From Rhizophlyctis rosea (Eukaryota > Chytridiomycota > Chytridiomycetes > Rhizophlyctidales > Rhizophlyctidaceae): 64,000 bases of DNA. The notes under the pieces are model-generated. The model made no database searches. It had not been told where the DNA came from and saw only the letters and a list, made by a program, of their open reading frames with translations. A program made the translations under genes and the position numbers. The stretch spans positions 62,001 through 126,000 of the forward strand of contig JADGJC010000005.1 of assembly GCA_027596075.1 (NCBI GenBank), written 5' to 3'. Position 1 is the stretch's first letter. Each line of letters begins with the position of its first letter. Shown in pieces: positions 22,241 through 33,876 of this stretch.

Positions 22241-22738
22241 TTAACCTCGACCCATACCCCTGCCCGGCATTCCCGGCCCGCCCCGTCCCACACCAGGCGG
22301 CCCACCACGCATCGCTCCCCGTCCCCTCCCTCTTGCCGAAGCCTGTGCCCTCGCAACGGTCGCCTTCCCTCTTCCCAACCCGATACCCCTCCCCTTATTC
22401 GCGCCCGGTCCGACTCTCTTGAACATAGGCGCGTTCTTCAGCATATCCGGCACGATGAAGAAGCGGACCTGGGAACCGCGGATGTAGACCTGCTCGAGGT
22501 GGGAGGTTCGGCCGTCGCGGGCGGTCACGGTGATGTCTCTGAGTTGAACATTCATGTTGTCTTCTGCGTCGTGGAGTTTGCCGCGGTATACGGAGCCGTT
22601 TTTGAGTTCGAGGGTGATGATGTGGCCTTCGGCCTCGTGGAGGAGCTAAAAATAAGTGTGGATGCACCCTGTCAGGAAGGGTTTTAAACCACAAAGTCCA
22701 AATCTAAGAATTACCTTGATAGGCACACCAATGGACAT
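22241..22738 (-). CDS. Small nuclear ribonucleoprotein SmD3
   Basis: Two exons (22715-22738 encoding MSIGVPIK, and 22241-22645) give 142 residues. The Sm1 motif is [20 protein letters not shown] with [13 protein letters not shown], and Sm2 is [24 protein letters not shown]. The C-terminal tail is rich in RG/RGG repeats ([12 protein letters not shown]), the usual site of arginine methylation in SmD3. SmD3 is part of the heptameric ring on U1, U2, U4 and U5 snRNAs. The gene is head to head with SF3B6, another spliceosome gene, with 392 bp between starts. Confidence 0.95.
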
Positions 22739-22934
22739 GTTTACGTTTGTAGGTTGTTAGGAGTGGTTGTGAAAAGGTGGAGACTGGGTATAGGTGGACG
22801 TTCGGCGGGAGCGGTGGATTGATCTTTTGGGTGTAAGGAAAGTGCGCAAGGAATGTGCTTGTGCTTTCGAAGAGGGTCTTCTGCTGCGCTCAAGGTTTGA
22901 GTGCTGAGTTGTGTCTCTAGTCATACTGACTCAC

Positions 22935-22943
22935 GACGTGGCG
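22935..22943. promoter_or_regulatory. GACGTGGCG element between SmD3 and SF3B6
   Basis: GACGTGGCG in the shared promoter differs by one base from the CACGTGGCG found between other divergent pairs. A regulatory role is inferred only from this recurrence. Confidence 0.3.
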
Positions 22944-23130
22944 ATGCCAGGGTTTGATGGGACGGCCGATGAAAGCGCAGCTCGGTTGCTCCAGCTCACA
23001 ACCAGCTCCCTCTCTGTCCTTTGCACTTCGTAACTCAAACCAACCAAATACCCACTTGTTTCTAGTACTTTTCTCCTGCCAGTGTTAACTTGCTCTTCCC
23101 AGAAAGTCATATTCATAAGACTCGACTCCA

Positions 23131-23691
23131 ATGGCTCTCGCAGCAAAAGCAAGAGGAAATGGTAAGATCTTTCTGGTCACTGGCGTTAATGCAAACTCTT
23201 GCTGACAGCCCTTTTCCCAGTCCGACTACCTCCCGAAGTAAACAGAGTCCTGTTCGTACGCAACCTACCCTTCAAAATCACTGCTGAGGAGATGTACGAC
23301 TTGTTTGGAAAGTGAGTAGCTGTTTATGACCGCTTGTCGTGAATGTTTCCAGTTGTTTATGTGGTATGCGCTATTTCAGATACGGGCCAATTCGACAAAT
23401 CCGAGTAGGAACCGCAACAGATACCAGAGGAACGGCGTTTGTCGGTACGTCACGGACCTGTAAACCCCATTACCCTCATGTTGCCATCTAACATCTTATC
23501 CCACAGTGTACGAAGACATCTTCGACGCAAAAGCCGCCTGCGATCACTTGAGTGGATTCAACGTCATGAACCGGTATCTTATCGTGCTGTACTACTCCAC
23601 AACCAAAGCAACGAAGAAGAAAGATCTGGACAAGAAGGAGGCGGATGTCAATGATATGAAGCGGAAGTATGGGGTCGGAGACGAGGAGTAG
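23131..23691 (+). CDS. SF3B6: Splicing factor 3B subunit 6 (p14)
   Basis: Four exons (23131-23161, 23221-23311, 23380-23444, 23507-23691) give 123 residues, the family length. It is one RRM: RNP2 is VLFVRNLPF and RNP1 lies at RGTAFVVYED, followed by [20 protein letters not shown] and [11 protein letters not shown]. This near-invariant block identifies p14, which contacts the branch-point adenosine within the U2 snRNP SF3b complex. The Tyr of RNP2 in most homologues is Phe here. Confidence 0.96.
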
Positions 23692-24296
23692 ATGTTGGGA
23701 AATTGACGGGCGGTTCGTTCACTTGTTCATATGATTTTCGTTGTACATAATACCAAGCACTATAAGTTACATCTGGATATGAGGAGAGTGTCGGCATGGG
23801 ATTGTGGGAGCTTGTGGAACATTACATCGTTGGGACTGGAGAGGATTTCCTGAATCTGTGCTTTCTATGCATTGGCTTCTCTGAATAGTTCCAGATGGAG
23901 TAGACCCCGTCGCTATGCAAGATGGCCACGTTCCTTCTGCGATTGGAACTTCCGGTGACGCGCGGTTCGCAGCACTGAAACAAGCTCTCTGACATCGTGT
24001 TGTAACCATTGAAGTTGTCTGTGAAACGGTTTCATGAGGTGGTTTCAGAAGGTGGACAAAATTTCAGGCGCGTCACAATGGCCGTGTCTCAGGTATGCCG
24101 CCGTTGTTATAAACTGCACGCCATCACAAGGTTCGCCACAAAGCTGTTGCTCGGATCCCTCTTGACACACCGAACGATCAAGACTCTAATTTGGTGAGTT
24201 TCAATTGGGCACTGAGAAGAACCATGTCCGTTGCGGGCACATGGGTACAATGGTCTGAATCGTACGTGCAGCAAATTTAACGACTGTTCAGCAGCA

Positions 24297-24716
24297 ATGG
24301 ATCAACCTCCCAACGAGATATGGCTGGACATATACAACCTGTACATCCACGACCCGCAAACAAGGCTCGCCCTCGCCCAATCTTGTTGGTTTTATCGAGC
24401 TGAAGCCATTCGAAACGGTATGCGATATCCACGCAGATTTGTTAACCATTCACGGAGCTGACTTTCCCATCATTCAGGGGACTTGACCCGCATCCTCTCC
24501 TTCCTCCACTCCAAAGCCCTCCTTCAAAACCGCCTCAACCTAAACCCACCAAAATGCTACCTCGCAAACGAGACCGAATGGAAAGTCGTCCTGCCTCTCT
24601 GCGCACGCTACGAACTCCATCGATTCTTCAGCTCGGAGGAAACGCGGGACCCTGTTTTGACAACATTGCTCGAGCGGTCCCTTTGGACGAAAAGGCGCGG
24701 GGTTGCTAAATATTGA
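24297..24716 (+). CDS. Short F-box-like protein
   Basis: Two exons (24297-24417, 24478-24716) give 119 residues. The first 40 residues (QPPNEIWLDIYNLY...LALAQSCWFYRAEAIRNG) have the P-x-E-(I/L)-W spacing and leucine pattern of a weak F-box. The remainder (LTRILSFLHSKALLQNRLN and a charged end) is not recognised. The two exons share a consistent phase across a 60-nt intron with GTATGC and CAG ends. It may be a complete small gene or a remnant of a longer F-box protein. Confidence 0.45.
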
Positions 24717-26841
24717 AGGGGTCAGGGACGATGTAAGATGTAGACGGCCTTGAAAGTCATAGTCTTTTCGGATCAGTAAAATTTCTCACATTACATAAAT
24801 AAGAGTAACAGTTTGCTCAGGGCTGAGAGTATAGCACTATGTAAACCTTGAATATTAGTTTGGAATATGATATGATACATGTGATGAACCAAATCTCGCC
24901 AAGCAGTCAAAGAGACCACTTGCCCAGGCCACACCACGGGGAGGTAAAGGTTCTTCGTGGCCCATCTACATACTCTTCCTATTCTATATACCCTATCTTT
25001 CTATCCTATTTTGCACGCCAAGAACAAAAAGAAACATCAAAAAGAAACATGAAACACCACGCCAATCCATTGTTTGTTTGCACGCCAAAAGACCCCATGT
25101 GCCAGGGCCGAAACTAGCCCGATGGACCAGGGCAGAGAAGGAAAGGAAACTAGCTCAGATGGACCAGAGCAACGAAAAAGTAGCCCGATGGACCAGGGCA
25201 ACGAAGAATAGAAACTAGCTCGATGGACCAGAGCGACGAAAAAACTAGCCCGATGGACCAGGGCAACGAAGAAACTAGCCCCATGATACAGGGCAACGAA
25301 ATAAACTAGCCCAATGGACCAGGGCAGAGAAAGCGACCGAGGCCTCAATGTCCCCAAGGCCGCGCCGCATTTCGGTGTCGGTGTCGATGTCGATGTCGCC
25401 GTGCACCGATTCTGAGAAACAAAGTTGAGTCTCCGATGATAGACAATTTACTTGAATGAAGGTACTTAGCTTGAAGGACGCGGCGATGTGAAAGGATGCC
25501 GACCGATAATAGAGTCTGTCGCTTGTGGGATTCTTGCGTCGTCGCGCCTATTACGCTATTTGAGTGATGCGACTCAGCAAGTCGGTTCCATGGGGACTTG
25601 GGCGTTGTTGGTGTCGCGTGGTGGATGATAGGAGGGAAAACCGGAAGCGAGGAGAGGACCTCCGATGTCTTGCACACGGGGCCACGGCCCGGTGTATCGC
25701 GAGCACTGATATCGGTCACAGGGTGCCCGAGTATAGTGCCCGGACATACAGCAAACATGTGTTGTGAAGAAGAAAATGTACAACCAAGAAAAGGAAGTCG
25801 CACGCACTCATGTTCTAGTTCGTTAGCACCCCCTCCCAGAACGAGACCCGATTGGCTTGTACTTTCGTAGTCAGACATCTGACTCCAGTACATCACCCCC
25901 AGGGAATGCTCCGAAAGATATGGTCTCGCCTCTGAGAAAAACATGATGTGGAGTGACAATGAAAGAAAATGCGAGAAGGATAAAGATAAAGCTGTATGAG
26001 CCCCAACCCCATGAGACAATGGGGAAAGGGGAAGGTAAGCTGAAGCGTTTGGCTCTTTCAGAGACAGGGCAGAAGCAACGCATGCAGGTTACCGAACGCC
26101 TTGAATGAGCAGAGCGGACGGATGATGGATGATAGTGGATGGATTCGCTCTCCGACGGACAGCGACCATGTGCCGAAGGGCCGGTATGAATGTCCTGAAG
26201 TGACCTTGCACAACCGTGCTCAGCCTCGCCAACAGGAGTGGACCTTGTGCACAACCGTGCTAGGTCTCGCCGACACACACAGAATTCGTCTGGACTAGCT
26301 AGCAGCGTTGAAAGAAACCTGTCATCATCGGTATCAACCGACTCGAGGCAGAACCTGATCAGCCGTGGATGGGACCAAATTGGCTTCACTGGTTAAGCAA
26401 TATCGCCGCTCCATTTCACCGTCTAGCAGTGGACCGGTGCTAGTCCAGAAGTTGTTGTCGTTGTTGATGATGGATGGATGGATTGATGTCGTAGTTGATT
26501 CTGTGTGTGTGTGTGTAAAAATGTGGGAGAATGCGAAATATGCGAATTGCAAGAATCCTGGAGGAGAAAGAGAATCACCTGAGCTTCCAGGTTCTTCATT
26601 CAAGTTGATCATTGATGGGATGGCGGGAGGCTGGATCGAGCCAAGCAAGCCGACTTGTACTACTCGTGGTGCCACCGGCTTCGCTTCCAGCATCATGGCA
26701 CCGCCATGCACAAGCTGAAGTTCTTTCTCCTCTGTTTATCTTTCCAATTCAATACAACCACGGCACTACAACTGTCCTTCCAACCAGAACAACAGCACAA
26801 CACCTCACCTTTCTCCCTCAAATCAGTGTGCTGTTCTCAAA
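24717..26841. other. Intergenic stretch with minisatellite
   Basis: No protein gene is supported across 2.1 kb between the short F-box-like gene and SYF2. It contains the 30-37 bp minisatellite at 25095-25335 and a (TG)n run near 26502. Two minus-strand open frames (25345-26019 and 25871-26389) lack recognisable domains. Confidence 0.55.
25095..25335 (+). repeat. Minisatellite, about eight units of 29-37 bp
   Basis: Units follow the pattern GATGGACCAGGGCAACGAAG plus a variable run of A and then ACTAGCCC. They differ by G/A at the CAGGGC/CAGAGC site and by length of the A-rich part. The array keeps an open frame on the minus strand (repeats of ALVHRASFF), but the flanks give no gene evidence. 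Confidence 0.85.
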
Positions 26842-28118
26842 ATGCCCAAGAAACGCACCAGAGCCGCTGTTCGGAGAGAAGAGGAAGAACAACAAGACGA
26901 ATCACACGAAACCGAACCAGCACCTCCAGTACCGCAAACCCCTGTTTCCCAATCAGAGAGCGAACTTCCGAAAGCCAAACGGCGGCATGCTGACGCTAGC
27001 GCCTCTACGACTAGCGAAGAAGCAACTCAAGGATTGACGGAAGATAGTACCCAAATAGCAGACACGACGACAGCAGCACCAACAGCACCACCCATACCCT
27101 CCAAACTCGCTGCGCAAATGGAGCGGTTAGCGAAACTCAAAGCAATGAGGGTCGGTGTCTGAGCCTTTACGATTTTCTGACGACGTTGAGACTAATGTCC
27201 CTTTTCCTTCCAGAGCGAATCACAACAAGCCAACCGGAACGAAGTCAAAATCGAACACCGAAAGACGTTCGATAACCCAAAGGAAGCGATACGGAACGAG
27301 AAGAGGCGGAAAGAAGCTGAGATATTGTTAATGCGGCAGGAGGTGGAATCGCAGGGGATTGACTATGAACGGGCCCGGGCTATGGAGTATTCGGTGGAGT
27401 CTGTGGAGCGGTGGGATAGGAAACAGCGGGAGAAGGCAAAGCGAGTGGAGGGTGGTTTTACAGGTTAGTTGGAGTAGTTGGATTGCGGGAAGGCGCCGGG
27501 TAGTCGACGCCAGTGGATCCATGCAAATTGGCATGTACAATGGGCATGCAACAGACCTCATTTGAAATGCGGCGAATACTCACCTTATTTACATAGATGC
27601 GAATCAAATGGCCGCCAAAAAGTACAAAAAGCAAATCAAAGACCTCAAACCCAACCTATCAACATATGCTGAACGGCGCGCGGTCCACGCTCCGAGCGCT
27701 GGCGGACAAGTCGATGATGGGTTCTACAGGGGAGCGGACTCGTTGGCATATGCAGGAGTGGACAGCACTCCGACACCTGGGGCGGTTGAGAGGGTGGTCA
27801 GGGATCTTGAGAAACAGTACGTGTCATGTTCTTGCGTCTCTCACTGCGTGTCTTGCTAAGTATGCTAACGTTTGCATTTCAGAATGGAAACGCGCAGCAA
27901 GTTCTCGCGTCGTCGTGCATTCAACGAGGATGACGATGTGTATGTAGTGTTGTTGCTATTTTTCCCCTTGTCTACCGGAGAACTGACGTTCATTTTTGGA
28001 TTTTTCCAGTACATACGTGAACGAAAGGAACATGAACTTCAACAAGAAGATCAGCCGGGCATACGACAAATACACGACGGAAATCAGGGCCAGCTTCGAG
28101 AGAGGAACGGCTTTGTGA
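26842..28118 (+). CDS. SYF2: Pre-mRNA-splicing factor SYF2
   Basis: Five exons (26842-27150, 27214-27463, 27597-27816, 27883-27939, 28010-28118) give 314 residues. After a Pro/Glu-rich N-terminus come the family blocks: HRKTFDNPKEAIRNEKRRK, ERARAMEYSVESVERWDRK, DANQMAAKKYKKQIKDLKP, and a C-terminal TYVNERNMNFNKKISRAYDK followed by ASFERGTAL. SYF2 belongs to the Prp19/NTC-linked complex in the catalytic spliceosome. The start is the first in-frame ATG after a pyrimidine-rich leader. Confidence 0.95.
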
Positions 28119-28531
28119 TAAAGATCATTGTAAATACAATCTCATTGCGTCTGCGAATGAGCGAATGAATCCATGAATTTGTACTTGTCCATCAACACCA
28201 TGTGGAGGAACGGTCCATCTGTTCATTGGAACTTTCGATGCGATGGACCCTTTTTGTACCCAGTTTGAGATCCCATCTGACCATAAATGGGCGTAATTGA
28301 TTCCTTCCCATGACGATACCCATCCACAAGCCTCGCTCAGCCCGCATGCGCCACACTGCTCTCATGATGTCTCATCCATCATCCCCACGAGATCTGATGG
28401 AACCGGCTTTGGCCGAACCTCCTGGATGTGACAATTTCACCGCTCCATCTTGTCAACTGGTTTCCCATTATTCAACGCGGGGATACTTGTCTGTTCAAGT
28501 GAACTGTCAACTGCACATATCCGTCGACATA

Positions 28532-29777
28532 ATGCTCTCTTCGGCCGTGCGCAAGGGGACTGTCAGAGCGTCCTTTTTGGTGGGTAGAACCTGCCTATTC
28601 AGGTCTCATCTTCAGTGCCAAATCCCAATGCCGTTGCAACCCATAGGCGCCCTCCAGTTTCGCGTTCCATACTTCAGCAACAGCTAAGTTGGCAACCGAG
28701 GCCACCGCAACGCAGACGAAGCCTGTGGTTATGAAGACGTTCCAAATTTACCGCTGGGTAAGTTGCCACCTTGATATCATCACCGAGTTCAGTGTAGGTC
28801 TTAGGGGGGTTGTTGATACCGCCACTCACTACAGAACCCCGATGAGCCGCACGTCAAACCCCGCATGCAGAAATATCAAATTGACTTGAACCAATGCGGT
28901 CCCATGGTGTTGGATGCGATCATCAAAATCAAAAACGAGTTGGACCCTACTTTGACCTTCCGTCGTTCATGCCGTGAGGGTATGTACCGTTTGAGTTTAC
29001 GTTTTCCGCCTATTCGACGCCGTGCGACACAGATCGCCAATTTCTTTTCCGCTTATAGGTATTTGCGGATCCTGCGCAATGAACATCGGTGGTGGAAACA
29101 CTTTGGCCTGTTTGAGTCGTATTGATCGGGATCCCAGCAAAGAACTCAAGATATACCCCTTGCCCCATACCTATGTTGTGAAAGACCTCGTTCCTGGTAT
29201 GGTTTGCATTCTCGCGGATGGGGGTTCATCGGCATGTAATGATGACCACCGATGACAGACTTGACTCAATTCTACAAACAATACAAATCCATCGAGCCCT
29301 TCTTGAAGCAAAAGACCCCGCCACCACAGACGGAGAACCTTCAATCCATTGCGGATCGGAAGAAGCTGGTGCGTATATCGTTGATCTGCATCCTCTTCTC
29401 ATTCTGATCCTAATATCTCTGTTAGGACGGATTATACGAATGCATCCTCTGCGCATGCTGCTCCACATCATGCCCGAGTTACTGGTGGAATAGCGATAAG
29501 TACCTGGGTCCCGCGGTGCTCATGCAGGCATACCGGTGGATGGCGGATTCTCGAGACCAGTTTGGTCATGAGCGGCGCGAGATGCTGCAGGATGCATTCT
29601 CTGTTTACCGGTGTCACACTATTATGAGTAAGTAGTGGTGGATGATTCACGTTTTTTGGAAGATCAGAGGAGAATTTGACATTCTGATTTTCAGACTGCA
29701 CACGAACCTGCCCCAAGGGACTCAACCCCGGTCTTGCTATTGCTAAAATCAAGTACGACATGGCTGCCGATGGGTAG
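28532..29777 (+). CDS. SDHB: Succinate dehydrogenase iron-sulfur subunit (complex II)
   Basis: The first exon (28532-28583) encodes a basic mitochondrial presequence, [17 protein letters not shown], joined to 28684-28757 and 28835-28979; the later exons run to the stop at 29777. The ferredoxin part has [16 protein letters not shown] and NTLACL, ligands of the [2Fe-2S] cluster. The C-terminal half has [16 protein letters not shown] and [17 protein letters not shown] for the [4Fe-4S] and [3Fe-4S] clusters, including the SYWWN stretch near the quinone site. The subunit passes electrons from SDHA to ubiquinone in the inner membrane. The protein ends at KYDMAADG, close to the usual C-terminus. Confidence 0.96.
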
Positions 29778-30832
29778 AGGCTCATACTGACTGTCACATA
29801 ATATATCTTTTTTGCTTGAGATACTACGGTGCAGAACATGTCGATGTGCGAGGGTTTGCGATCACTTCAGAATTTGTGGAGATAGGGATCAGTTGCACCA
29901 GATTTTATGGATGGGGTGGACGACCATGATTTTCAGGTTGGTAAGGGACGTCAGCAAATCCACCGCGTTATTTGGTCCCACCTCGCTTGCTCTGGCGGCA
30001 AGGTCATGGAATGTTGGTATGTTGAACAACATGATGCATGAATGAATGGGAATGGATATTTGGGAATTTCTAAGATGGACTCCAAGGACATGCCATCCTG
30101 GCAGGGGTGGCCGTCCTCCATCCATCTTCCTCCAGAAAATGCAATGTGCGAATTGTCGAGGGACGGAACTCAGTGTTTCTTTCCCTTTCTTTGCGTTCTT
30201 TTCATATAACATCCGACGGTCCACACAAACACCCTGAGTAAATTTGTGAAGTGAGACTTTGAAATAGGGGAAGGAACAAGTGTTGGCAAACGCCAAATGC
30301 CAAAACTTACCTATCATACGATTTTTCTATATCCAAACGTCCATCCGGGTCCGCGAACTAGGACCGCCCTCAGAATATTCAACCACAAATCCCATCCTAA
30401 TCACTTGCCGGTCCCCCAGCAACGGCCCTTTCGGCTCCCGCCCTTCCTGCGGCCAGGACAGCAGCTATGTATTTGGAATGGTTGTTGCCAGCGGTACGCC
30501 GCATTCGTGTGAGATTGGAAGTGGTGGATTGCGTTCCCTCCCATTATGATGCAGTGGGGAAGACAATTTCGCTGCAGTTTTCAGGCACGACGAAAACTGT
30601 CAATCACACGGGATTGAGAGGAAGTATTGTTCAGAGTGGCAGTACCATATTCAGTATCTGAATGCCAATCAACGTGAATCCCATTTCCACATTCGATCGT
30701 AGTGATTTGCACCTTTCTGTTTACCAACATACACGCGGCCCGTGCGCAATATCAATTTTACAGAATATTTCTCCTACATACATAAATACTGCCATATGTA
30801 CAGTTGATCCATATCTACACACCCCACCCATT
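29778..30832. other. Intergenic stretch, nothing convincing
   Basis: Between the SDHB stop and the SDA1 stop only short frames are present (for example 30280-30549 on plus and 29889-30317 on minus). None has a recognisable domain or linkable exon. Confidence 0.5.
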
Positions 30833-33620
30833 TTACTTCCTCTTCATCTTCTGCTTCCTAACATGCTGCCTCAGCACCTTCTGCAAAAACCAAAAAAACA
30901 AAAACGGTCATTAGTCTACAATCCAAACTCCAAACACAAATCACCACACCACAACAAAAAAACCCCAAACGCCACTAACCTGCTTCTCCCTCAAACTCCT
31001 CTTCGCCTTCCCCTTCACGCTCTTCTTATGCACCATCATCATAAATGCCTTCGTCTTCTTCGATTTCTCCTTATTCGTCATCGAAGCGCGCTCCTCAGTT
31101 CCCTTCTTAGATCCGTACTTCCGACCTTCCCGACCAGCCTTGATGGAGTCCACACGGGCTTCGTAGTCGTCTTTGCGTTTTATGCCGGCGGTGATGCGGG
31201 AGACGTCGACTACGTTTCTGGTGGGTTTGGGTAGTGAGTGAGTTTAAGAGTTGTGAGGAATAGGAAGATTGTTAGGATATGTGGAAGCGTGAACTTACTC
31301 TCCGGCCTCTTCCTCCTCGTCGTCCGAATCCGCCGCCAACTCCATGTTGGACCGCTTGACGCCCGCCATCCGCTCGGCATCGCGTTCTTGTCGGAGTTCA
31401 CGGATGCGCGCAAAGTCTTCTTCTGTGAAGATCTTTTCTGCTGCAAGACCAAATCCGATTTTCTTCTTCTTCGGCGGTGACGGTGCGGCTTCCTCATCTT
31501 CTCCCTCCGGGCTTTCGTCGCTTGCATCAATTTCCTCCTCATCGCCTTCTTCTTCATCTTCTTCGTCCTCCTCCACCTCCCCTTCTTGTTCATCCGCTCC
31601 TTCGTCCCCTTCAACCTCCTCCACGACCTCGTCGCCCTCTTCTCCATCATCACTGATGTCCTCCCAAGATGCATCCGAGGCTATCAACGCTACGGTAAGG
31701 AGAACTGCATTGATGAAACGCTACATTCAAAGCTTACCTTCAGCTTCCTCGCCACTCCCCAAATCAGCATCGCTATCAACTTCCCACCCATCCCATCCAT
31801 CCTCTCCTTCCGCTTGCCCTTCATCATCACTATTGGCTTCCAACAGCTACGAAGGCAAACTTTTGAATATATGCTTCCAAACAAACCGTCAAAGGAAATC
31901 ATACGGACCTCAGCCCCCTCCACACCTTCCGCGACTCTGACCTCTCCGTACTTCGCAGCCTTAAAGTCCTTGAGATTGATCGTCGCCGCCTTACCCCGAT
32001 CCTTCTTCCTCAACATCTCCGGGTTGACCTCCCTGTACAATCCCAACAAACTCCTCGCAGCATTCATAGGCCCCTTCTCACGATGATTCTTGAAATCTTC
32101 CAATAGACTCTTCAAAAGCTCCTCCTCCATCGCCAAGGGACACCGACTAACAACTTCCCTCAATCCGTTCAGTCCAGCCGTAACGACCTCTGCTGATGCG
32201 TTGCTCCATACGAAGTTGTCGGCAATTGCTCGTACAACGGGGGACAAAACGTCTGGTGGGACGAGGTCGTGGGAGGCTTGGGCTGCGTAGGCGAGGATTT
32301 GGGTGACGTCTCGCTGGTGGGGTTTGAGGAATGGGATCAGGAAATCGTAGAAGTTTAGCAGAAGGAGCTTGTGGACACCGATGAGACGGGAGACGAGGTT
32401 GAGGAGGGTTAGACGGAGGGGGAAGGGGAAGAGGTTGCTCGAGGTCGCTTGCTTCAGTCGGGAAAAGAGCTTTTCAGCGAAGCCTGCATGGGAAAGTCTG
32501 CTCAGCGCAAGGTCTAACGCGTCCCAGCCATAACGGTCAAACCTTGAGGGTCATTCAACAAATGCAACGCCGAAAAGTTGAACGTTTCTGCGCGGTTCTT
32601 CTGTCTTTCTTTCTGCAATGCATTCGTCAAGAACGGTCATAAATCCCTAAGTTTCGATTACCACCCTTACCCTCTTGACAGTGGCCATAGCCTTATCCAA
32701 AGCCGACTTCCGTCCTTTACTCTTCTTGTTGATCTGATGAGCGTGCTTGAGCTGAGCCATATCTGGAACGTCATCATTGTCCTCATCCTCCTCTTTTTGA
32801 TCATTGGTGCCAAGGAAGAAGTGAAGTGCAGGAGCAATGATTTTGGGAATCGGCGAAAAGCAAGCTTCAGAAATGATGTTCACGGTCTTTGCGTCGTTCC
32901 TGTCAATCATATGTGAGTCTGCTTGATGCTGAAGGCCCGTCACGTACACGAGGTCATGCAAACGCCCCAACTCACCACACATTCTTTTTGTACAAATCAA
33001 TCATCACCTCCAGACTTTTCTTCGCGGCAATCTCATTGGTATCCTTCAACATGGTATACATAAAGTTCTGTAGAGTCTTGTTCAACTTATTGTTCTTCGC
33101 TTTTACGTTAGCGGCTTTGATGTCGTTGACGATGTGGTTGTGGAGGAGCTGGCGGAGTGCTTTGTCTTTGCAACGGAAGAGAGTGAAAAACAGAGAGAGA
33201 AGAGAAGTCGTGCTGATCATGTCCCTATTTCTGAGGAGAACCAAAGCTTGGACCATGGTTTTGCGCAACTCGGGTTGGAGGATTTGATGGTGGGTTGAGA
33301 GCAAATCAATAATGTGTTGCGGGAAGGGAGCGCATTCTTTCGGATAGCAGGGCGCAACCTGTTGTGGGCGGTCAGAACAGGCAGAGAAAACATTCATCAA
33401 TCCAAATAAAGTAATTACTCACATGGCTGATGAAGGTAATAAGTTCACCAAAGGAGTCAGCCTCTGAGTCAGGCTTGAGTGTGAAAATGGCAAGAGCGGA
33501 CTCGTAGTGTCTCCATTGCTGGCTAAACTCCTCGCGATATGAACCTGGGTCGCGTTTGATAAGGTTCTGTAGCTGCGGTAAGTTTGAGGCCAAGAACTCT
33601 GCACGGCTCCGTTTCCCCAT
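30833..33620 (-). CDS. SDA1: SDA1 ribosome biogenesis protein
   Basis: Start MGKRSRAEF at 33620, followed by NLPQLQNLIKRDPGSYREEF, CYPKECAPFPQHIIDLL, LLRNRDMISTTSLLSLFF, NNKLNKTLQNFMYTMLKD, VMIDLYKKNVWNDAKTVNII and FFLGTNDQKEEDED in the expected order. The central part has the RCPLAMEEELLKSLL block. The end carries long acidic runs, TEEDFARIRELRQERDAERM, then a basic tail with KEKSKKTKAFMMMVHKK and FREKQ-like residues. SDA1 acts in the nucleolus and nucleus in 60S subunit maturation and export; in yeast it was first linked to actin and cell-cycle start. The CT-rich stretch at about 31490-31640 on the plus strand is simply the antisense of the acidic region. Head to head with SRP receptor alpha (256 bp). 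Confidence 0.94.
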
Positions 33621-33734
33621 TGTTGAGATAGTATCGGTAACAAGTGAGGATAGTGGCAGGGAGGTCAAAAATAGGAACCTCAAAACGAAGAAGGAAAGGC
33701 AGCTGCGGGCAAAAAGTTTACGGACGCCACATAC

Positions 33735-33753
33735 GCCACATGTGGCGGTGGCG
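33735..33753. promoter_or_regulatory. GCCACATGTGGCGGTGGCG element between SDA1 and SRP receptor
   Basis: The centre is a perfect 12-bp palindrome GCCACATGTGGC, with another CGCCACAT copy just upstream. It lies in a 256-bp divergent promoter and resembles the GCCACAT repeats in the RRP9/IRC3 promoter and the CACGTGGCG sites elsewhere. A role as a bidirectional activator site is inferred. Confidence 0.4.
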
Positions 33754-33876
33754 TTGATGGAAACGTCACTGTGTGGGTTGTTGCAGTTGTTGCCTCCACG
33801 GTTCTGGCCCACCTCCCATCCACCTTCTCTCACCTTCCCACGTCCTCATCGCCTTATAGATTGCTAAATTGACAAA

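Noticed and set aside
25345..26389. Two long overlapping minus-strand frames (224 and 172 residues)
   Set aside because: No family motif or regular fold pattern, one runs out of the minisatellite area, and no splice partner was found.
31344..31940. 198-residue Ser/Pro-rich plus-strand frame
   Set aside because: It is the antisense of the acidic region of SDA1.
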